From Nocardia sp. NRRL S-836 (GTDB lineage: Bacteria; Actinomycetota; Actinomycetes; Mycobacteriales; Pseudonocardiaceae), in the NCBI RefSeq assembly GCF_001279525.1, contig NZ_LGDY01000080.1, positions 73,971 through 137,970 of the forward strand: a DNA stretch of 64,000 nt, given 5' to 3'. Position 1 is the first letter of the stretch. Every line of letters starts with the position of its first letter. Position numbers and translations under genes: made by a program. This document shows, piece after piece, positions 42,901-50,681 of the stretch. The notes under the pieces are model-generated. The model ran no database searches. It saw nothing but the letters and a program-made list of their open reading frames with translations, and was not told where the DNA came from.

Positions 42901-44170
42901 GTGGTTCCTCCAGGACGACGTGCACGTTCGCACCGCCGAACCCGAACGAGTTCACACCGACCAGCCGGCCCGCCACCGGCCGCGACCGCTCCACCGGTGT
43001 CAGCGCCAGGCCGTCGAAGTCGATCTCCGTGCTGCGCGGGCTCGCATGCGGGGTCGCGGGGATCTCGCCGTGCCGCAGCACGAGGATCGCCTTGCACAGC
43101 CCCGCCATGCCCGACGCCGGTTCGAGGTGCCCCAGGTTGGCCTTGACCGAGCCGATCGGGAGCGCGGCGCCGGACCGGCGAAGGCCGAGGGCGTTCCCGA
43201 TCGCCCGGCACTCGACCGGATCGCCGATCGGCGTCCCGGTGCCGTGCGCCTCCAGGTAGGCCAGGTCGTCCGGGTCGAGGCCGAACCGGTCGTAGACCTG
43301 GCGCAGCAACGCTTCCTGGGCCTCGCCGCTGGGCAGCACCAGTCCGCTGGTGTGCCCGTCGCTGTTCGTCCCGGACCCCGCGATCACGGCGTGGACGCGG
43401 TCCCCGTCGGCCACCGCGTCGGCCAGGCGCTTGAGGACCAGCACGCCACCGCCCTCGGCACGGACGTACCCGTCGGAAGCAGCCGAGAACGGGCGGCAAC
43501 GCCCGGTCGGCGACAGGAACCCCGCCTTGGCGAACCCGACGTAGGTGATGGGGTTGAGCAGCAGGTTGACCCCGGCCGCGAAAGCGACCTCCCCACCGCC
43601 GTGCCGGAGGTGCTCGCAGGCCAGGTGGACCGCGTTCAGCGACGAGGCGCACGCCGTGTCCACCTTCAGGCTGGGCCCGTGCACGTCGAACTGGTAGGAC
43701 AGCCGGTTCGCCGTGTTGGACAGGGCGGCTCCGGAGTTCGTGTAGGGCCCGACCGCGGACGGCATCAGCATCTGCTGCCCGCCGTAGTCCAGCGCGGACA
43801 CACCGACGAACACCGCGGCGTCCGTACCGGCCAGCGCACTCGGGTCGATCCCGGCGTCGTCGAGCGCCTCGACACCCAGTTCCAGCAACAGCCGCTGCTG
43901 CGGGTCGATGCACACCGCCTCGCGCGGGCTGATCCCGAAGAAGTCCGCGTCGAACCCGGTGATGTCGTCGAGGTAGCCACCCGCGAACGTGTAGGACTTG
44001 CCCGGCCGCAGCTGGTTGGAGTCCCAGTACCGCTCGACGTCGAACCGGTTGGGCGGCGGCGCCCCGACCGCCTCGCGCTCCGCGGCCAGCAGGGCCCACA
44101 GCCCGTCCAGATCGCTGACTCCACCGGGAAAACGACACGCCACGCCCACGATTGCGATCTTGTCCAGCAC
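36905..44170 (-). CDS. Highly reducing iterative type I PKS: KS-AT-DH-MT-ER-KR-ACP
   Basis: Single-module PKS of 2421 residues. KS 1-430 (Cys174 in DTACASS), AT about 510-830 (Ser602 in GHSVGE), DH about 860-1150 (His899 in GHRAAGTPIMP), C-methyltransferase about 1220-1500 (LEVGGGTGAL near 1352), ER about 1700-2030 (VHGAAGGVG near 1865), KR about 2060-2270 (TGGASGFG; LDD motif; Tyr2216) and ACP with Ser2375 in GVDSLMG. All sites look intact and there is no thioesterase. This is the domain order of fungal reducing PKSs and implies one module used repeatedly to make a reduced, methyl-branched chain. GTG 44170 begins directly before the KS; GTG 44224 would add 18 residues. The stop overlaps the aldehyde dehydrogenase gene. 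Confidence 0.93.
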   Translation of the reverse strand: MLDKIAIVGVACRFPGGVSDLDGLWALLAAEREAVGAPPPNRFDVERYWDSNQLRPGKSYTFAGGYLDDITGFDADFFGISPREAVCIDPQQRLLLELGVEALDDAGIDPSALAGTDAAVFVGVSALDYGGQQMLMPSAVGPYTNSGAALSNTANRLSYQFDVHGPSLKVDTACASSLNAVHLACEHLRHGGGEVAFAAGVNLLLNPITYVGFAKAGFLSPTGRCRPFSAASDGYVRAEGGGVLVLKRLADAVADGDRVHAVIAGSGTNSDGHTSGLVLPSGEAQEALLRQVYDRFGLDPDDLAYLEAHGTGTPIGDPVECRAIGNALGLRRSGAALPIGSVKANLGHLEPASGMAGLCKAILVLRHGEIPATPHASPRSTEIDFDGLALTPVERSRPVAGRLVGVNSFGFGGANVHVVLEEPPAAPPALRVETAVPVVVSAHSEAALAEAVSRMDRCLADCTDFADLAYTSSVRRGKHAYRRVVLAADADEARRRLAKLVPPQQATERGRVAFAFSGHGAQWPGMAADLLDTDPVFAGTLARIDAVLAPLVGWTVADELRSAEPRFHDTAVIQPVLFAVQAGIVAVLAEHGLRPDAVYGHSVGEVAAAFAAGIYDVEQAVALVVARSQAQATTAGTGTMAAVSLGPEDIEALLARYDGRVEIAGINSANDVTVAGPRADLHDLADRLAEREVFCRLLELDYPFHSTAMEPLRASLLAGLAGLAPKPATVDFVSTVTGEPLAGEGLDAEYWWRNVREPVRFAAATDHLVAAGFDTIIEIGPKPVLRTYLKRAAKDGVLAVLPTLTRDEPGAAALLRTVESALAAGVAIAPERFFPRRGRVVPLPAHPWQRERFWLGGHHTWGGTGTPPEHVLLGDRVAVSDPTWQTTVDPARWPWLTGHRAAGTPIMPAAGYLEMGWAAGQLVFDGPAEVRELHITKPMVAPDDESVLPRMQVSLSEEDGVFRVATCSAERQMWVTHARGRVRRRVASAPPPLDLAALRARFAERGEHVDRETLYADGERIGLGYGPDFLVISDLWVDGTEVLADYDCGHLDFTGFHAHPAWTDVAPQAAIQLGRMRRGHVADEDSYMPVAVGSARLWNAPTKTGAVHFRCRTLSESWASADITLTDDAGTVQLELLDCRFLRVKVPSRRVVRRQHTELRAAPRGLPPTAAVPCPSPQVEARPVTGYAELRRRRLAAAAAFTVRAFTTILDGAEAFFVDDLLAAGVRPEFGRLLDLLTGLAADHDHLEWSGEFQGRTRWRIRPDVAEPVFAGLVADFPEHVPDLTLFGRCGMHLAELLRGERDALDILLPAHGSDTLTHYYDLSPALRSCNHAAAEVVRALAEAWPADRPLRILEVGGGTGALTAALLPVLPRDRTRYVFTDVSQSFLTSAEARFGRYDFVEYRTLDLDRPDIEAGGFDVVVAGHALHAAKDVRAALSALSEVLTDNGRLLFVEAHDPVLLALPFGLVPEFWSMTDLGLRPASPLLSAQQWRDLLPGNGFHAARTVLEGELCSLTTASRMPRTASLPEAPGTAPTSRVVVVAEDDTDDDLAAALTTRLAGLGADAVRTTAVSGPADWFTAAETDVVLVLAGTERDPLAAVEATTRRFELVRALAVRSAELPAGAVTRLWLVSRPCGANPAPEGATDPADAAFWGATRTVAAEHSLIDIRRVSAGRDVPVDRVARELLDPTNEDEVVLTASGRFVPRLRDLPPPPADDPATPYRLVARDAGPSYELAWVAAEMPRPGPGQVAVEVHATGINYRDALLAVGLLPGWVVEAGMTGTHLGGECAGVVTAVGPGVTRYRPGDRVFGSVAGSFASHVLADENLVGPVPDGIDLVSAATMPVALISASYGLVRQAKLAKGETVLVHGAAGGVGLAAFQCARYLGATVIATAGTEEKRDFLRLLGVEHVFDSRSLSFVADVLAVTDGQGVDVVLNSLGGEFIGRSLELLRFGGRFVELGKRDLYSDRNVSLFPLRNNISYFVVDVDQLGSQRLPEIAAEHSKIIEHVQSGAVRPVPYRAFPAAQAAEAFRSLQHSRHIGKLVVTFDRRPPVERAAQPSGFAPDPSGTYLVTGGASGFGAETARWLADRGAGHLALVNRRGTAAPEAGDLVAELTARGVAVTVHAADVTDESAMRAVIDSIDGGGAPLRGVVHAAMVLDDAMIRDLTPERFRAVLAPKMAGAMVLDRLTRGHDLDLFLMFSSGAAVVGNAGQAAYCAGNLFLEALARARRTWGLAGQTIAWGALAEVGYIARNEATAKTVTRAGLALLPLRQVRQALDDLVGGPEVALVWSHDGQFLRRLYSHLTTPRLGELAGGEQAADDEDDDLLARLREASVDETIELVADHIVKSLAEVLGVAPDRIDRNRPLDQLGVDSLMGAELVTKMRRRFGREIPVMRVVASSGIDDLARSLATYFKTEGNQ

Positions 44171-44304
44171 GCCGGGATCATTTCGGACCCGGAGCGCCGA
44201 ATCCACGCTGGCACAGGCGCTCACCGGGATAATCAACCCATCAGGTGACGTGCGCCGCCGGTGCTCCCGGTGCCGGATCCCCGGCAGGAACCGCGGGGCA
44301 GGCT

Positions 44305-44550
44305 CTAGTCGAGGCGCTCGAAGGCACTGCGCTCGGTTTCGAGCTCCTCCCACGTGACCTCTCCCAGCAGGAGGTCCTGAATGGTGTGACCGGTCGCGGG
44401 CGCGAGCTCCGCGAAGGTGGTGCGGCGGCGAGCCGCCTTCGCGATCCGCATGCCGAGCTCGCCGGGATCGAGGTCGCGGATCTCCCGGCGGGAGAGGCGG
44501 ACGGCGACCAGGTCCTCGTCGCCTGCGACAGTGCGGTCCTGCAGCAACAT
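44305..44550 (-). CDS. Small protein upstream of the PKS, function unknown
   Basis: An 81-residue acidic and basic alternating protein (SRREIRDLDPGELGMRIAKAARRRTTF, then TIQDLLLGEVTWEELE), predicted helical, with no Cys, signal or membrane segment. ATG 44550 is six bases after GAGGAG and is preferred; the frame extends to a GTG at 44598 (MCLMCEGH), which would add 16 residues but has no ribosome site. It is 134 bases upstream of the PKS on the same strand, so it may be the first gene of that unit. Confidence 0.55.
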   Translation of the reverse strand: MLLQDRTVAGDEDLVAVRLSRREIRDLDPGELGMRIAKAARRRTTFAELAPATGHTIQDLLLGEVTWEELETERSAFERLD

Positions 44551-44735
44551 GTCTGCTCCTCGGGGAGTGATGGGGTGGCCTTCGCACATCAAGCACACCG
44601 CATCGACGTCGCCGCCACCACGCAGGAACGGCGGCAGGACCGACCGGCAGTTCCTGCAGATGTGGTCACGGTGCAGGTGAGCCGCCCGGAAGACGTCGTC
44701 CCTGTCTCACAGGTCCTGGGCACTACCATCGTGGC

Positions 44736-45482
44736 GTGACGACGATCTTGGTGCACGGGAACCCGGAAACCGACGCGATCTGGGGTCCGTTGACCGAGGC
44801 GCTGGGGCGCGATGACGTCGTGTGCCTCTCACCGCCGGGATTCGGCGCCGAACTGCCCGAGGACTTCGCCGCGACACATCTGGCCTATCGCGACTGGCTC
44901 GTGGCGGAGCTGGAACGTCTCGATGAACCCGCTCACCTCGTCGGGCACGACTGCGGTGGTTTCCACGTCGTGAGCGTCGCGATGCACCGGCCGGATCTGG
45001 TGCGCAGCTGGGTCAGCGACGTCGTCGGCGTCTTCGACGAGGACTACGTGTGGCACGACAGGGCCCGGATGTGGCGGACACCAGGACTCGGTGAGGAACT
45101 CGTCGCCGCCATGTCGGGCAGCACGGTCGAGGAACGCGCCGCCGGACTGCGCGCGGTCGGCATGAGCACGGACATCGCGACCGCCATCGCCGAACACCAG
45201 GGACCGGCCATGGGACGGGCGGTGCTCGCCCTCTACCGGTCGCTCGGGCCGGAAGCGCTGGCTGAGGCGCGCCGCGACCTCGGCAAGGCCGCCGCCCGGC
45301 CGGGACTGACGATCCTGGCCACCGAGGACACGTACGTGGGCAGCGAGATCAGCCGCCGACGCGCCGCGCAGCGGGCGGGGGCGCGCGTCGAGGTGCTGGA
45401 CGGGCTCGGTCACTGGTGGATGGTGCAGGACCCGAAGCGCGGCGCGGAGGTGCTGGCCCGGTTCTGGAGGTCCGTCGGGTAG
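44736..45482 (+). CDS. Alpha/beta hydrolase with Asp nucleophile (epoxide hydrolase-like)
   Basis: A 248-residue alpha/beta hydrolase. The oxyanion segment is VHGNPETDAIW, the nucleophile elbow is VGHDCGGFH with Asp instead of Ser, and the catalytic His is in GLGHWWMVQ. Asp nucleophiles mark epoxide hydrolases and haloalkane dehalogenases, not esterases. GTG 44736 has no ribosome site; TACCAT at 44724-44729 suits a -10 element for a leaderless message. It diverges from the small gene and PKS across about 185 bases and so might act on that product (inference). Confidence 0.8.
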   Translation: MTTILVHGNPETDAIWGPLTEALGRDDVVCLSPPGFGAELPEDFAATHLAYRDWLVAELERLDEPAHLVGHDCGGFHVVSVAMHRPDLVRSWVSDVVGVFDEDYVWHDRARMWRTPGLGEELVAAMSGSTVEERAAGLRAVGMSTDIATAIAEHQGPAMGRAVLALYRSLGPEALAEARRDLGKAAARPGLTILATEDTYVGSEISRRRAAQRAGARVEVLDGLGHWWMVQDPKRGAEVLARFWRSVG

Positions 45483-45490
45483 CCGGCCAA

Positions 45491-45520
45491 GCCGCGGGAC
45501 TTCACTCACCTCACCGCGGC
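45491..45520. terminator. Hairpin between convergent genes
   Basis: A seven-base GC stem (45491-45497 with 45514-45520) with a 16-base loop lies between the hydrolase stop and the stop of the convergent regulator. Weak but suitably placed for termination of both. Confidence 0.4.
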
Positions 45521-45525
45521 AGCGC

Positions 45526-47982
45526 CTACGAGGCGTTGAGCTGTTCGGTCAGGTTCTTCCGCAGCTTCGCGGCCTCGGCGGGGTCGAGCCGGTCGCACAG
45601 CGACATCGCGCGCTCGCGTTCGCCTCGCGCGGCCACCGGATCGCGCAGCTGGTCGGACAGCTCGGCCATCTCGGCCAGCACTTCCACCTGGGACTGCGGC
45701 AACCCGGCCCGCTCGAACAGGTCGAGCGCCTCGGCCAGCCTGGCGTGCGCCTGCCGGAGCTCGCCCTTCTGACGCAGGAACTGGCCGCTGGCCTGGAGCG
45801 TGCGGGCTCGCCCCATCGTCCCGCCGTGGCGTTCGAACAGGTCGAGCGCCATGTCGAGCTGACCGAGCGCCCGGTCGACCTGGTCCAGCGCGGCCAGGTT
45901 GTGCGACGAACGCAGCAGCAGGTTCGCGTAGTTGATGTCGTCCGACGGGGTCTTGCGGCCGTCGTACGGGTGCTCGAAGTACTGAAGGCAGACGGCGTAC
46001 TGCTCGGCAGCCTCCTCCGTCCTGCCGATCTCGTGGAGATAGCCCGCCAGCATGAAGCGCGCCAGGTTGACCCCGAGCCGGTAGTCGGCCTGCTCGAACA
46101 ACCGCACCGCCTCGCCCATCAACTCGGGGTAGTCGACCGGGGTGCCGGAGCTGAGCTTCGTGTTCGCGAGGTAGACGCGCGCCCAGGCCTCGTGGACCGC
46201 GTTGCCCTGCGCCGCCGCGGCGTCGATGGCCTGCTGCGACAGCTCGACGGCCTCGTGGGTGTCCAGGCCCATCTGGGACCGGCGCACCCAGGACAGGTAG
46301 TGGCGGTGCACGGCCTCGTAGAACCGGTGGTCCGTCGCGACCGCCGACCTCACCGCGACGTCGAGCAGGTCCCAGACGGTCTCGGTGCCGCCCAGCTCCG
46401 CGTACCAGTGCATGACCGCGGCCAGGTCGAGCACCTTCTGGTGTTCGCCACGGTCGAAGCTGCTCTTCACGGCGGCCAGCCAGTTCTGCGCCTCCTCCTC
46501 CAGCCAGCGTCCGGCGCCGAGGTGGTCGCTGAACGACGGCGTCGCGGCCGGTGGCACGACCACCCCGTCGGTCGGCGCGAAGTAGCAGCCCGCCGCCGTC
46601 GCCGTGCGCATCAGCCAGTCGACGAGGCGGTTCTCCGCCTCGGCCACGGCGTCTGGGGTCTCCTCCTGGGCCAGGCGCTCCCCCGCGAACACCCGGAGGA
46701 GGTCGTGGAACTGGTAGCGGCCATAGGGTTGTGATGGTTGCAGCAGACTCGCGTCGGCGAGCTCCTCCAGCAGGATGGCGGCGTCGTCCTCTTCCGGCGC
46801 GTCGATCAGGGCCATCGCCGCACCCGCCGAGAAGTCCGCCGCCGGCACCAGCGAGAGCCTGCGGAAGGCCGTGGCCGCGTTCGGGGAGAGCTGGCGGTAG
46901 GACAGGTCGAACACGCTGCGGACGTCCAGATCACCGGCGGTCAGCGCGGTCAGTCGCCTGCTCTGGTCGCGGAGCTGGCCGATGAGGTGGGTCAGCGGCC
47001 ACACCGGCCGGCTCGCGAGGCGGTTGCCGATGATGCGGATCGCGAGCGGCAGCCGCCCGCACAGCTCGACGAGCTCGCTCGCCGCCGCACGTTCCTGCGC
47101 CACCCTCGTCGGCCCGATGACGCTCGACAGCAGTGCGACGGCGTCGTCGTGGTCGAGCACGTCCAGGCTGATCCGCTGTACACCGTGCAGTCCCACCAGC
47201 AGGTGCCGGCTCGTGATCACGGTGAGGCAGCGCGGCCCGCCGGCCAGCAGCTGGCGCACCTGGGCTTCGTCGGCCGCGTCGTCGAGGACGATGAGGCTCC
47301 GGCGGTCCTGGAGCAACGACCGGCACAGGCTCGCCCGTTGCTCGGGCTCGGCCGGGATGTGTGCGGCGTTGATGCCCAGCGACCGCAGCAGCAGGTGCAG
47401 CACCTCGCTGGGCGGGTTCGGCTGGGCCGACATGCCCCGCAGCTTCAGGAAGTGGCAGCCGTCGGGGAACTCCGCGGCGAGGTCACGGGCCGCGCGCACC
47501 GCGAGACTGGTCTTCCCGGTGCCGGGAGGCCCGCTCAGCACCACGTACCGGCCCGAGCGCCTGCTCGGGTCCGTCAGCTCGGCGGCGATCGCGCTCAGCT
47601 CGTCGAGTGCGTGCTCACGGCCGGTGAAGTCGTTGAGGTCCGGCGGAAGCATGCCCAGCAGCAGCGGATCACCGATGCTCGGCGACGGCGTCCGCGACGT
47701 GGTCGTGGAGGTGGAGTAGGAGACCGGCCGGGTGCGCGCCTGCTTCGCGACCTTCTGCAGCCGGGTCAGTTCCTCGTCGGTCAGGGCCAGCGGCGGGGCG
47801 AGCGACTCGATCGTCCTGCGCTGCGGGCTCTTCGCCGTCCCCCGTTCCATGTCGCTGATGGCCCGGACGCTGATGCCGGACCTGTCGGACAGTTCTTCCT
47901 GGGTGAGGCCGGCTCGAACGCGGTAGGTCTTGAGCAGCTCCCTGAGCGTGTCGGAGGAGTCGTCCACGATCGGCCTCGTCAT
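45526..47982 (-). CDS. AfsR/SARP-like NB-ARC regulator with XRE-type helix-turn-helix
   Basis: An 818-residue signal-transducing regulator. Residues about 10-70 are a Cro/CI-type HTH (LKTYRVRAGLTQEELSDRSG, ISVRAISDMERG) instead of the OmpR-like domain of classical SARPs. An NB-ARC ATPase follows (LSGPPGTGKTSLAV near residue 146, LIVLDDAAD) and then a long TPR array to the C-terminus. ATG 47982 is in the AT-poor spacer after the D27-like gene; alternatives upstream lack support. It lies between the PKS region and the apocarotenoid operon and may control either. Confidence 0.88.
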   Translation of the reverse strand: MTRPIVDDSSDTLRELLKTYRVRAGLTQEELSDRSGISVRAISDMERGTAKSPQRRTIESLAPPLALTDEELTRLQKVAKQARTRPVSYSTSTTTSRTPSPSIGDPLLLGMLPPDLNDFTGREHALDELSAIAAELTDPSRRSGRYVVLSGPPGTGKTSLAVRAARDLAAEFPDGCHFLKLRGMSAQPNPPSEVLHLLLRSLGINAAHIPAEPEQRASLCRSLLQDRRSLIVLDDAADEAQVRQLLAGGPRCLTVITSRHLLVGLHGVQRISLDVLDHDDAVALLSSVIGPTRVAQERAAASELVELCGRLPLAIRIIGNRLASRPVWPLTHLIGQLRDQSRRLTALTAGDLDVRSVFDLSYRQLSPNAATAFRRLSLVPAADFSAGAAMALIDAPEEDDAAILLEELADASLLQPSQPYGRYQFHDLLRVFAGERLAQEETPDAVAEAENRLVDWLMRTATAAGCYFAPTDGVVVPPAATPSFSDHLGAGRWLEEEAQNWLAAVKSSFDRGEHQKVLDLAAVMHWYAELGGTETVWDLLDVAVRSAVATDHRFYEAVHRHYLSWVRRSQMGLDTHEAVELSQQAIDAAAAQGNAVHEAWARVYLANTKLSSGTPVDYPELMGEAVRLFEQADYRLGVNLARFMLAGYLHEIGRTEEAAEQYAVCLQYFEHPYDGRKTPSDDINYANLLLRSSHNLAALDQVDRALGQLDMALDLFERHGGTMGRARTLQASGQFLRQKGELRQAHARLAEALDLFERAGLPQSQVEVLAEMAELSDQLRDPVAARGERERAMSLCDRLDPAEAAKLRKNLTEQLNAS

Positions 47983-48167
47983 GGGTCGAATTATCCACAC
48001 CCGCCAGAAGCGCTGTCGGCCGGTTCTGCCGGGCGTCCTGCCTGGTAGCGGCGCCGGATGTGGGGCGCAGCCAGCAGGTTCCGGCACGCTTCAGGAGGTC
48101 GTGTCGCCGACATCTCCCGGCGGAAACGGTCCGGCCATCACGCCGAAACGCGCCGGAAACCGGTTGT

Positions 48168-48671
48168 TCACCGGTTGACGGCGGAGGTGCCGAAGCGGAT
48201 CGTGCAGCTGCCCGCCGTCAGGTCGGGACGCAGCTCTGTGGGCAACCCCACCTGCTCGGTGAAGAAACGCGCCGTCGGTGTCCGGCACACGCGCAGGCAC
48301 GCCTGCTCACCGCCCTCGGCCAGGAAGCGGCACCGCGGGATCTCGACCGTCGTGGCGTCCCGGACCGCCATCGGCCCCACCAGCCAGCGAAAACCGACGG
48401 GCATCACCAGCACGACCACCCGCGCCAGCCGGTCCGGCCACCTGCGGGCGATCGGGCGCGACAGCGCGAGCACCGGGCGGGAGAACAGGTCCCTCAGGTC
48501 CGCGTCGATGATCGAACGTCGGCGTTCCTCGCCCGTCTCGGCGATCTGCCGGACCTGGTCCATGGCGCCCGCGTAGCCCGGCTGGCCGGAGCCGAACCCG
48601 GAGTTGCGGCGGCAGATGCGGCGGAACCTCGCCACCAGCAACCGGTCCAGCAGGTTCTCCCGCTCAGACAT
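48168..48671 (-). CDS. D27-like beta-carotene isomerase (DUF4033 protein)
   Basis: A 167-residue protein whose C-terminal half follows plant DWARF27: FRWLVGPMAVRD, the Cys-rich stretch PRCRFLAEGGEQACLRVC, TPTARFFTEQVGLP and the closing SCTIRFG. Plant D27 is an iron-requiring enzyme turning all-trans- into 9-cis-beta-carotene, the first committed step to strigolactones. The N-terminal half is helical, with no signal or transit peptide. ATG 48671 overlaps the preceding gene by eight bases, making it the last gene of the nine-gene operon with a carotenoid cleavage enzyme and lycopene cyclase. Activity is inferred from family and context. Confidence 0.82.
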   Translation of the reverse strand: MSERENLLDRLLVARFRRICRRNSGFGSGQPGYAGAMDQVRQIAETGEERRRSIIDADLRDLFSRPVLALSRPIARRWPDRLARVVVLVMPVGFRWLVGPMAVRDATTVEIPRCRFLAEGGEQACLRVCRTPTARFFTEQVGLPTELRPDLTAGSCTIRFGTSAVNR

Positions 48672-49275
48672 CGAACAGCGCCCGGAAGTCGCGCAGGCCC
48701 ACGTGCGCGATCGCTTTGCCCCGGGCCAGGAAGTCGAGCTCCGGCAGGTCGGGGACGAGCGTGGCGCGGCCGAACGTCAGCCGGCACCGCGAACGCAACC
48801 TGGTGAACCGGCGCTTGCCGCCGAGGTCCTGCACCAGCCGGACGGTCAACGGCATGCTGAACGGCAGGGTCAGGCCTGACCGGAACGACCCGGTCACACC
48901 GCCCGCCTCGCCGACCAGCATCTCCAGCTCGGCGTGCGTCCCGTGCCGGAACGAGAACTTCGCCATCTCCTTCGGGATCCCCCACAACGCCCGGCCGCCC
49001 ACCCGCGAGCGGTGGTCGTCCACCCAGATGGACACGGTGGTGAGGCAGATCTTGCGATCGGCCCGGCACAGCACGCCGACCAGGAACTCGCGGTACTCCA
49101 GGACGCTGCCCCGCTGGTAGTCGACCCACATGACGGCGGCGAACGCGGTTCCGGCGAGCGTGACCGGAACCACTCCGGCGGGCAGGCGCGGTGTCAGGGC
49201 GGCCGGGAAGCGGTAGATCCCGGCGTACGACTGGCCGTTGAGCCGCCACGGCGGCTGGGGGTAGTTCGTGCTCAT
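48664..49275 (-). CDS. Acetoacetate decarboxylase-like family protein
   Basis: A 203-residue protein with the ADC-like fold pattern: AGVVPVTLAG near the start, EYREFLVGVLCRA, and VGGRALWGIPKEMAKFSF, which matches the family block around the GxPK element (here GIPKEM). In true acetoacetate decarboxylase a Lys forms a Schiff base; the Lys in IPKEM is not certainly that residue. Related proteins act as aldolase-dehydratases, so ketone or aldehyde chemistry on a cleaved carotenoid is possible (inference). Start ATG 49275 overlaps the dioxygenase stop and its stop overlaps the D27-like gene. Confidence 0.72.
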   Translation of the reverse strand: MSTNYPQPPWRLNGQSYAGIYRFPAALTPRLPAGVVPVTLAGTAFAAVMWVDYQRGSVLEYREFLVGVLCRADRKICLTTVSIWVDDHRSRVGGRALWGIPKEMAKFSFRHGTHAELEMLVGEAGGVTGSFRSGLTLPFSMPLTVRLVQDLGGKRRFTRLRSRCRLTFGRATLVPDLPELDFLARGKAIAHVGLRDFRALFDV

Positions 49276-50681
49276 CGGAAGTCCTTCTGTGCTCGGTTCT
49301 TCGTCGCCGGAGCCGCGTCCACCGAGCTGAGCTCGTCCGCCGTGATCCAGCTGGAGTGGAAGCCGTAGGGCACGCGGAACGGCAGGTGCACCACCGCCAC
49401 CGGTACGCCGGTGAAGTCCAGTGCGTCCAGCACGACCAGATCGGACGTGTCCGTGCCGGGGTTCCAGCGGAAGTGCAGGATCCACCCGTCGTCCTCGCCG
49501 GCACCGCGGGGGACGAACACCGGTTCGCTGGGGACACCGCCGTCGTCGCGCGCCTCGGTGCGTTCAGCGACGTGGTCGTGCTTCAGCAACGCGTCCGGGG
49601 TGCGGTTCACGATCTGTCCGCTGACCGCGTAGTGGTAGCGGGCCGGCGCTCCGGTCCGGCGCGGGTCGGAGCGTGGCAGCTCCTGGGCGTGGTCGTCCAC
49701 CTGTCGTTCCGTGGCACGGCCCGTGGCGAGGTCCGCGGTCCACTCCCACAGGACCGCCCCCTCGGTGATCGGCCCGGCGGCGGTGCCGGTGAACGCCTCG
49801 CGGTACCGCAGGGCGCGCACCACCACCCGGCTGCCCTGCTCGTGCGCGCTGACCACGTGGAAGACGAAGCACGGGTCGATGTCGAACCAGCGCAGGTCCC
49901 GCGCGGTACCGGCGCGCGGCAGGACGCCGAGTCTGGTGCGGTGCCGTTCGTGCCAGTGGAACGGGAACCGCCCGGTTGCCGCGTGGGCGAGGTCGAACCG
50001 CACCGGGAGGTCGAACAGGGCGACGTGGTTGCGGGTCAGCGCGAAGTCGTGCACCATCGGCCGGCCCCCGAGCGGCAGGCGCTCCAGCTTGCGCACCTCG
50101 CCCTGCGGGCTCACCACGATGTAGTCGGCCTTGGTGCGCAACGGCGAGTACGCGATGGCCACCAGGTCGCCCGTCACCGGGTCGAGCTTGGGGTGGGCCG
50201 CGAAACCGCGCGGCAGCGTGCCTCCGAGATCGGTGTACGCCACCGTGTTCAGCTCGCTGTCGAGCCGGACCGGGACGCACCCTGTTTCGACGAGCGCGAG
50301 CAGCATGTTGCCGTGGTAGACGACGTTGGTGTGCACGGTGTCGTTGAAGAAGTGCCGAGGGCCGGGCGGGCGGGGTACGCCGAGGTGCCTGGCGGCGCGG
50401 CGCGAGCGGATCCAGCGGTTGCGGAACCACAACGCGTCACCGTCGCTGAGCCGCACCCCGGACACCATGCCGTCCTGGGTGAACCACGAGTAGTCAGCTG
50501 CCCCGCGTTTTCTGGGCTCCTGCACCGGGTTCGGTCCGATCTGGGTGAACAGGCCGTCGAGCTCGGGCGGCAGCGTGCCGCTCACCCGCAGCCGGTGCAC
50601 CGTTCGTTCGCCCAGCACCGGCGAGAAAGCGCCTTGCAGGAACATGCTCTCGGCGAGGTCGGGCAAGTCTGTCAGGCTCAT
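49272..50681 (-). CDS. Carotenoid cleavage dioxygenase
   Basis: A 469-residue seven-bladed propeller Fe(II) dioxygenase that cuts a polyene double bond with O2 to give two carbonyl products. All four iron-binding histidines are visible: His163 (AAHPKLD), His211 (MVHDFAL), His275 (FVFHVVS) and His442 (YGFHSSW). Other family features are QIGPNPVQEP, FTQDGMVSGV and LALVETGCVP. Length is normal for soluble bacterial CCDs. It overlaps the lycopene cyclase upstream and the ADC-like gene downstream. Site of cleavage cannot be predicted by eye; cyclic 9-cis substrates are suggested by the neighbours. Confidence 0.94.
   Translation of the reverse strand: MSLTDLPDLAESMFLQGAFSPVLGERTVHRLRVSGTLPPELDGLFTQIGPNPVQEPRKRGAADYSWFTQDGMVSGVRLSDGDALWFRNRWIRSRRAARHLGVPRPPGPRHFFNDTVHTNVVYHGNMLLALVETGCVPVRLDSELNTVAYTDLGGTLPRGFAAHPKLDPVTGDLVAIAYSPLRTKADYIVVSPQGEVRKLERLPLGGRPMVHDFALTRNHVALFDLPVRFDLAHAATGRFPFHWHERHRTRLGVLPRAGTARDLRWFDIDPCFVFHVVSAHEQGSRVVVRALRYREAFTGTAAGPITEGAVLWEWTADLATGRATERQVDDHAQELPRSDPRRTGAPARYHYAVSGQIVNRTPDALLKHDHVAERTEARDDGGVPSEPVFVPRGAGEDDGWILHFRWNPGTDTSDLVVLDALDFTGVPVAVVHLPFRVPYGFHSSWITADELSSVDAAPATKNRAQKDFR

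Noticed and set aside
11134..44170. One cluster uniting the enediyne cassette and the reducing PKS
   Set aside because: They are separated by the ccm operon and several unrelated genes, with no shared operon or recognisable linking enzyme. Treated as separate loci.
49272..50681. Stilbene or lignostilbene-cleaving dioxygenase
   Set aside because: Possible by fold, but the lycopene cyclase and D27-like genes in the same operon favour a carotenoid substrate.
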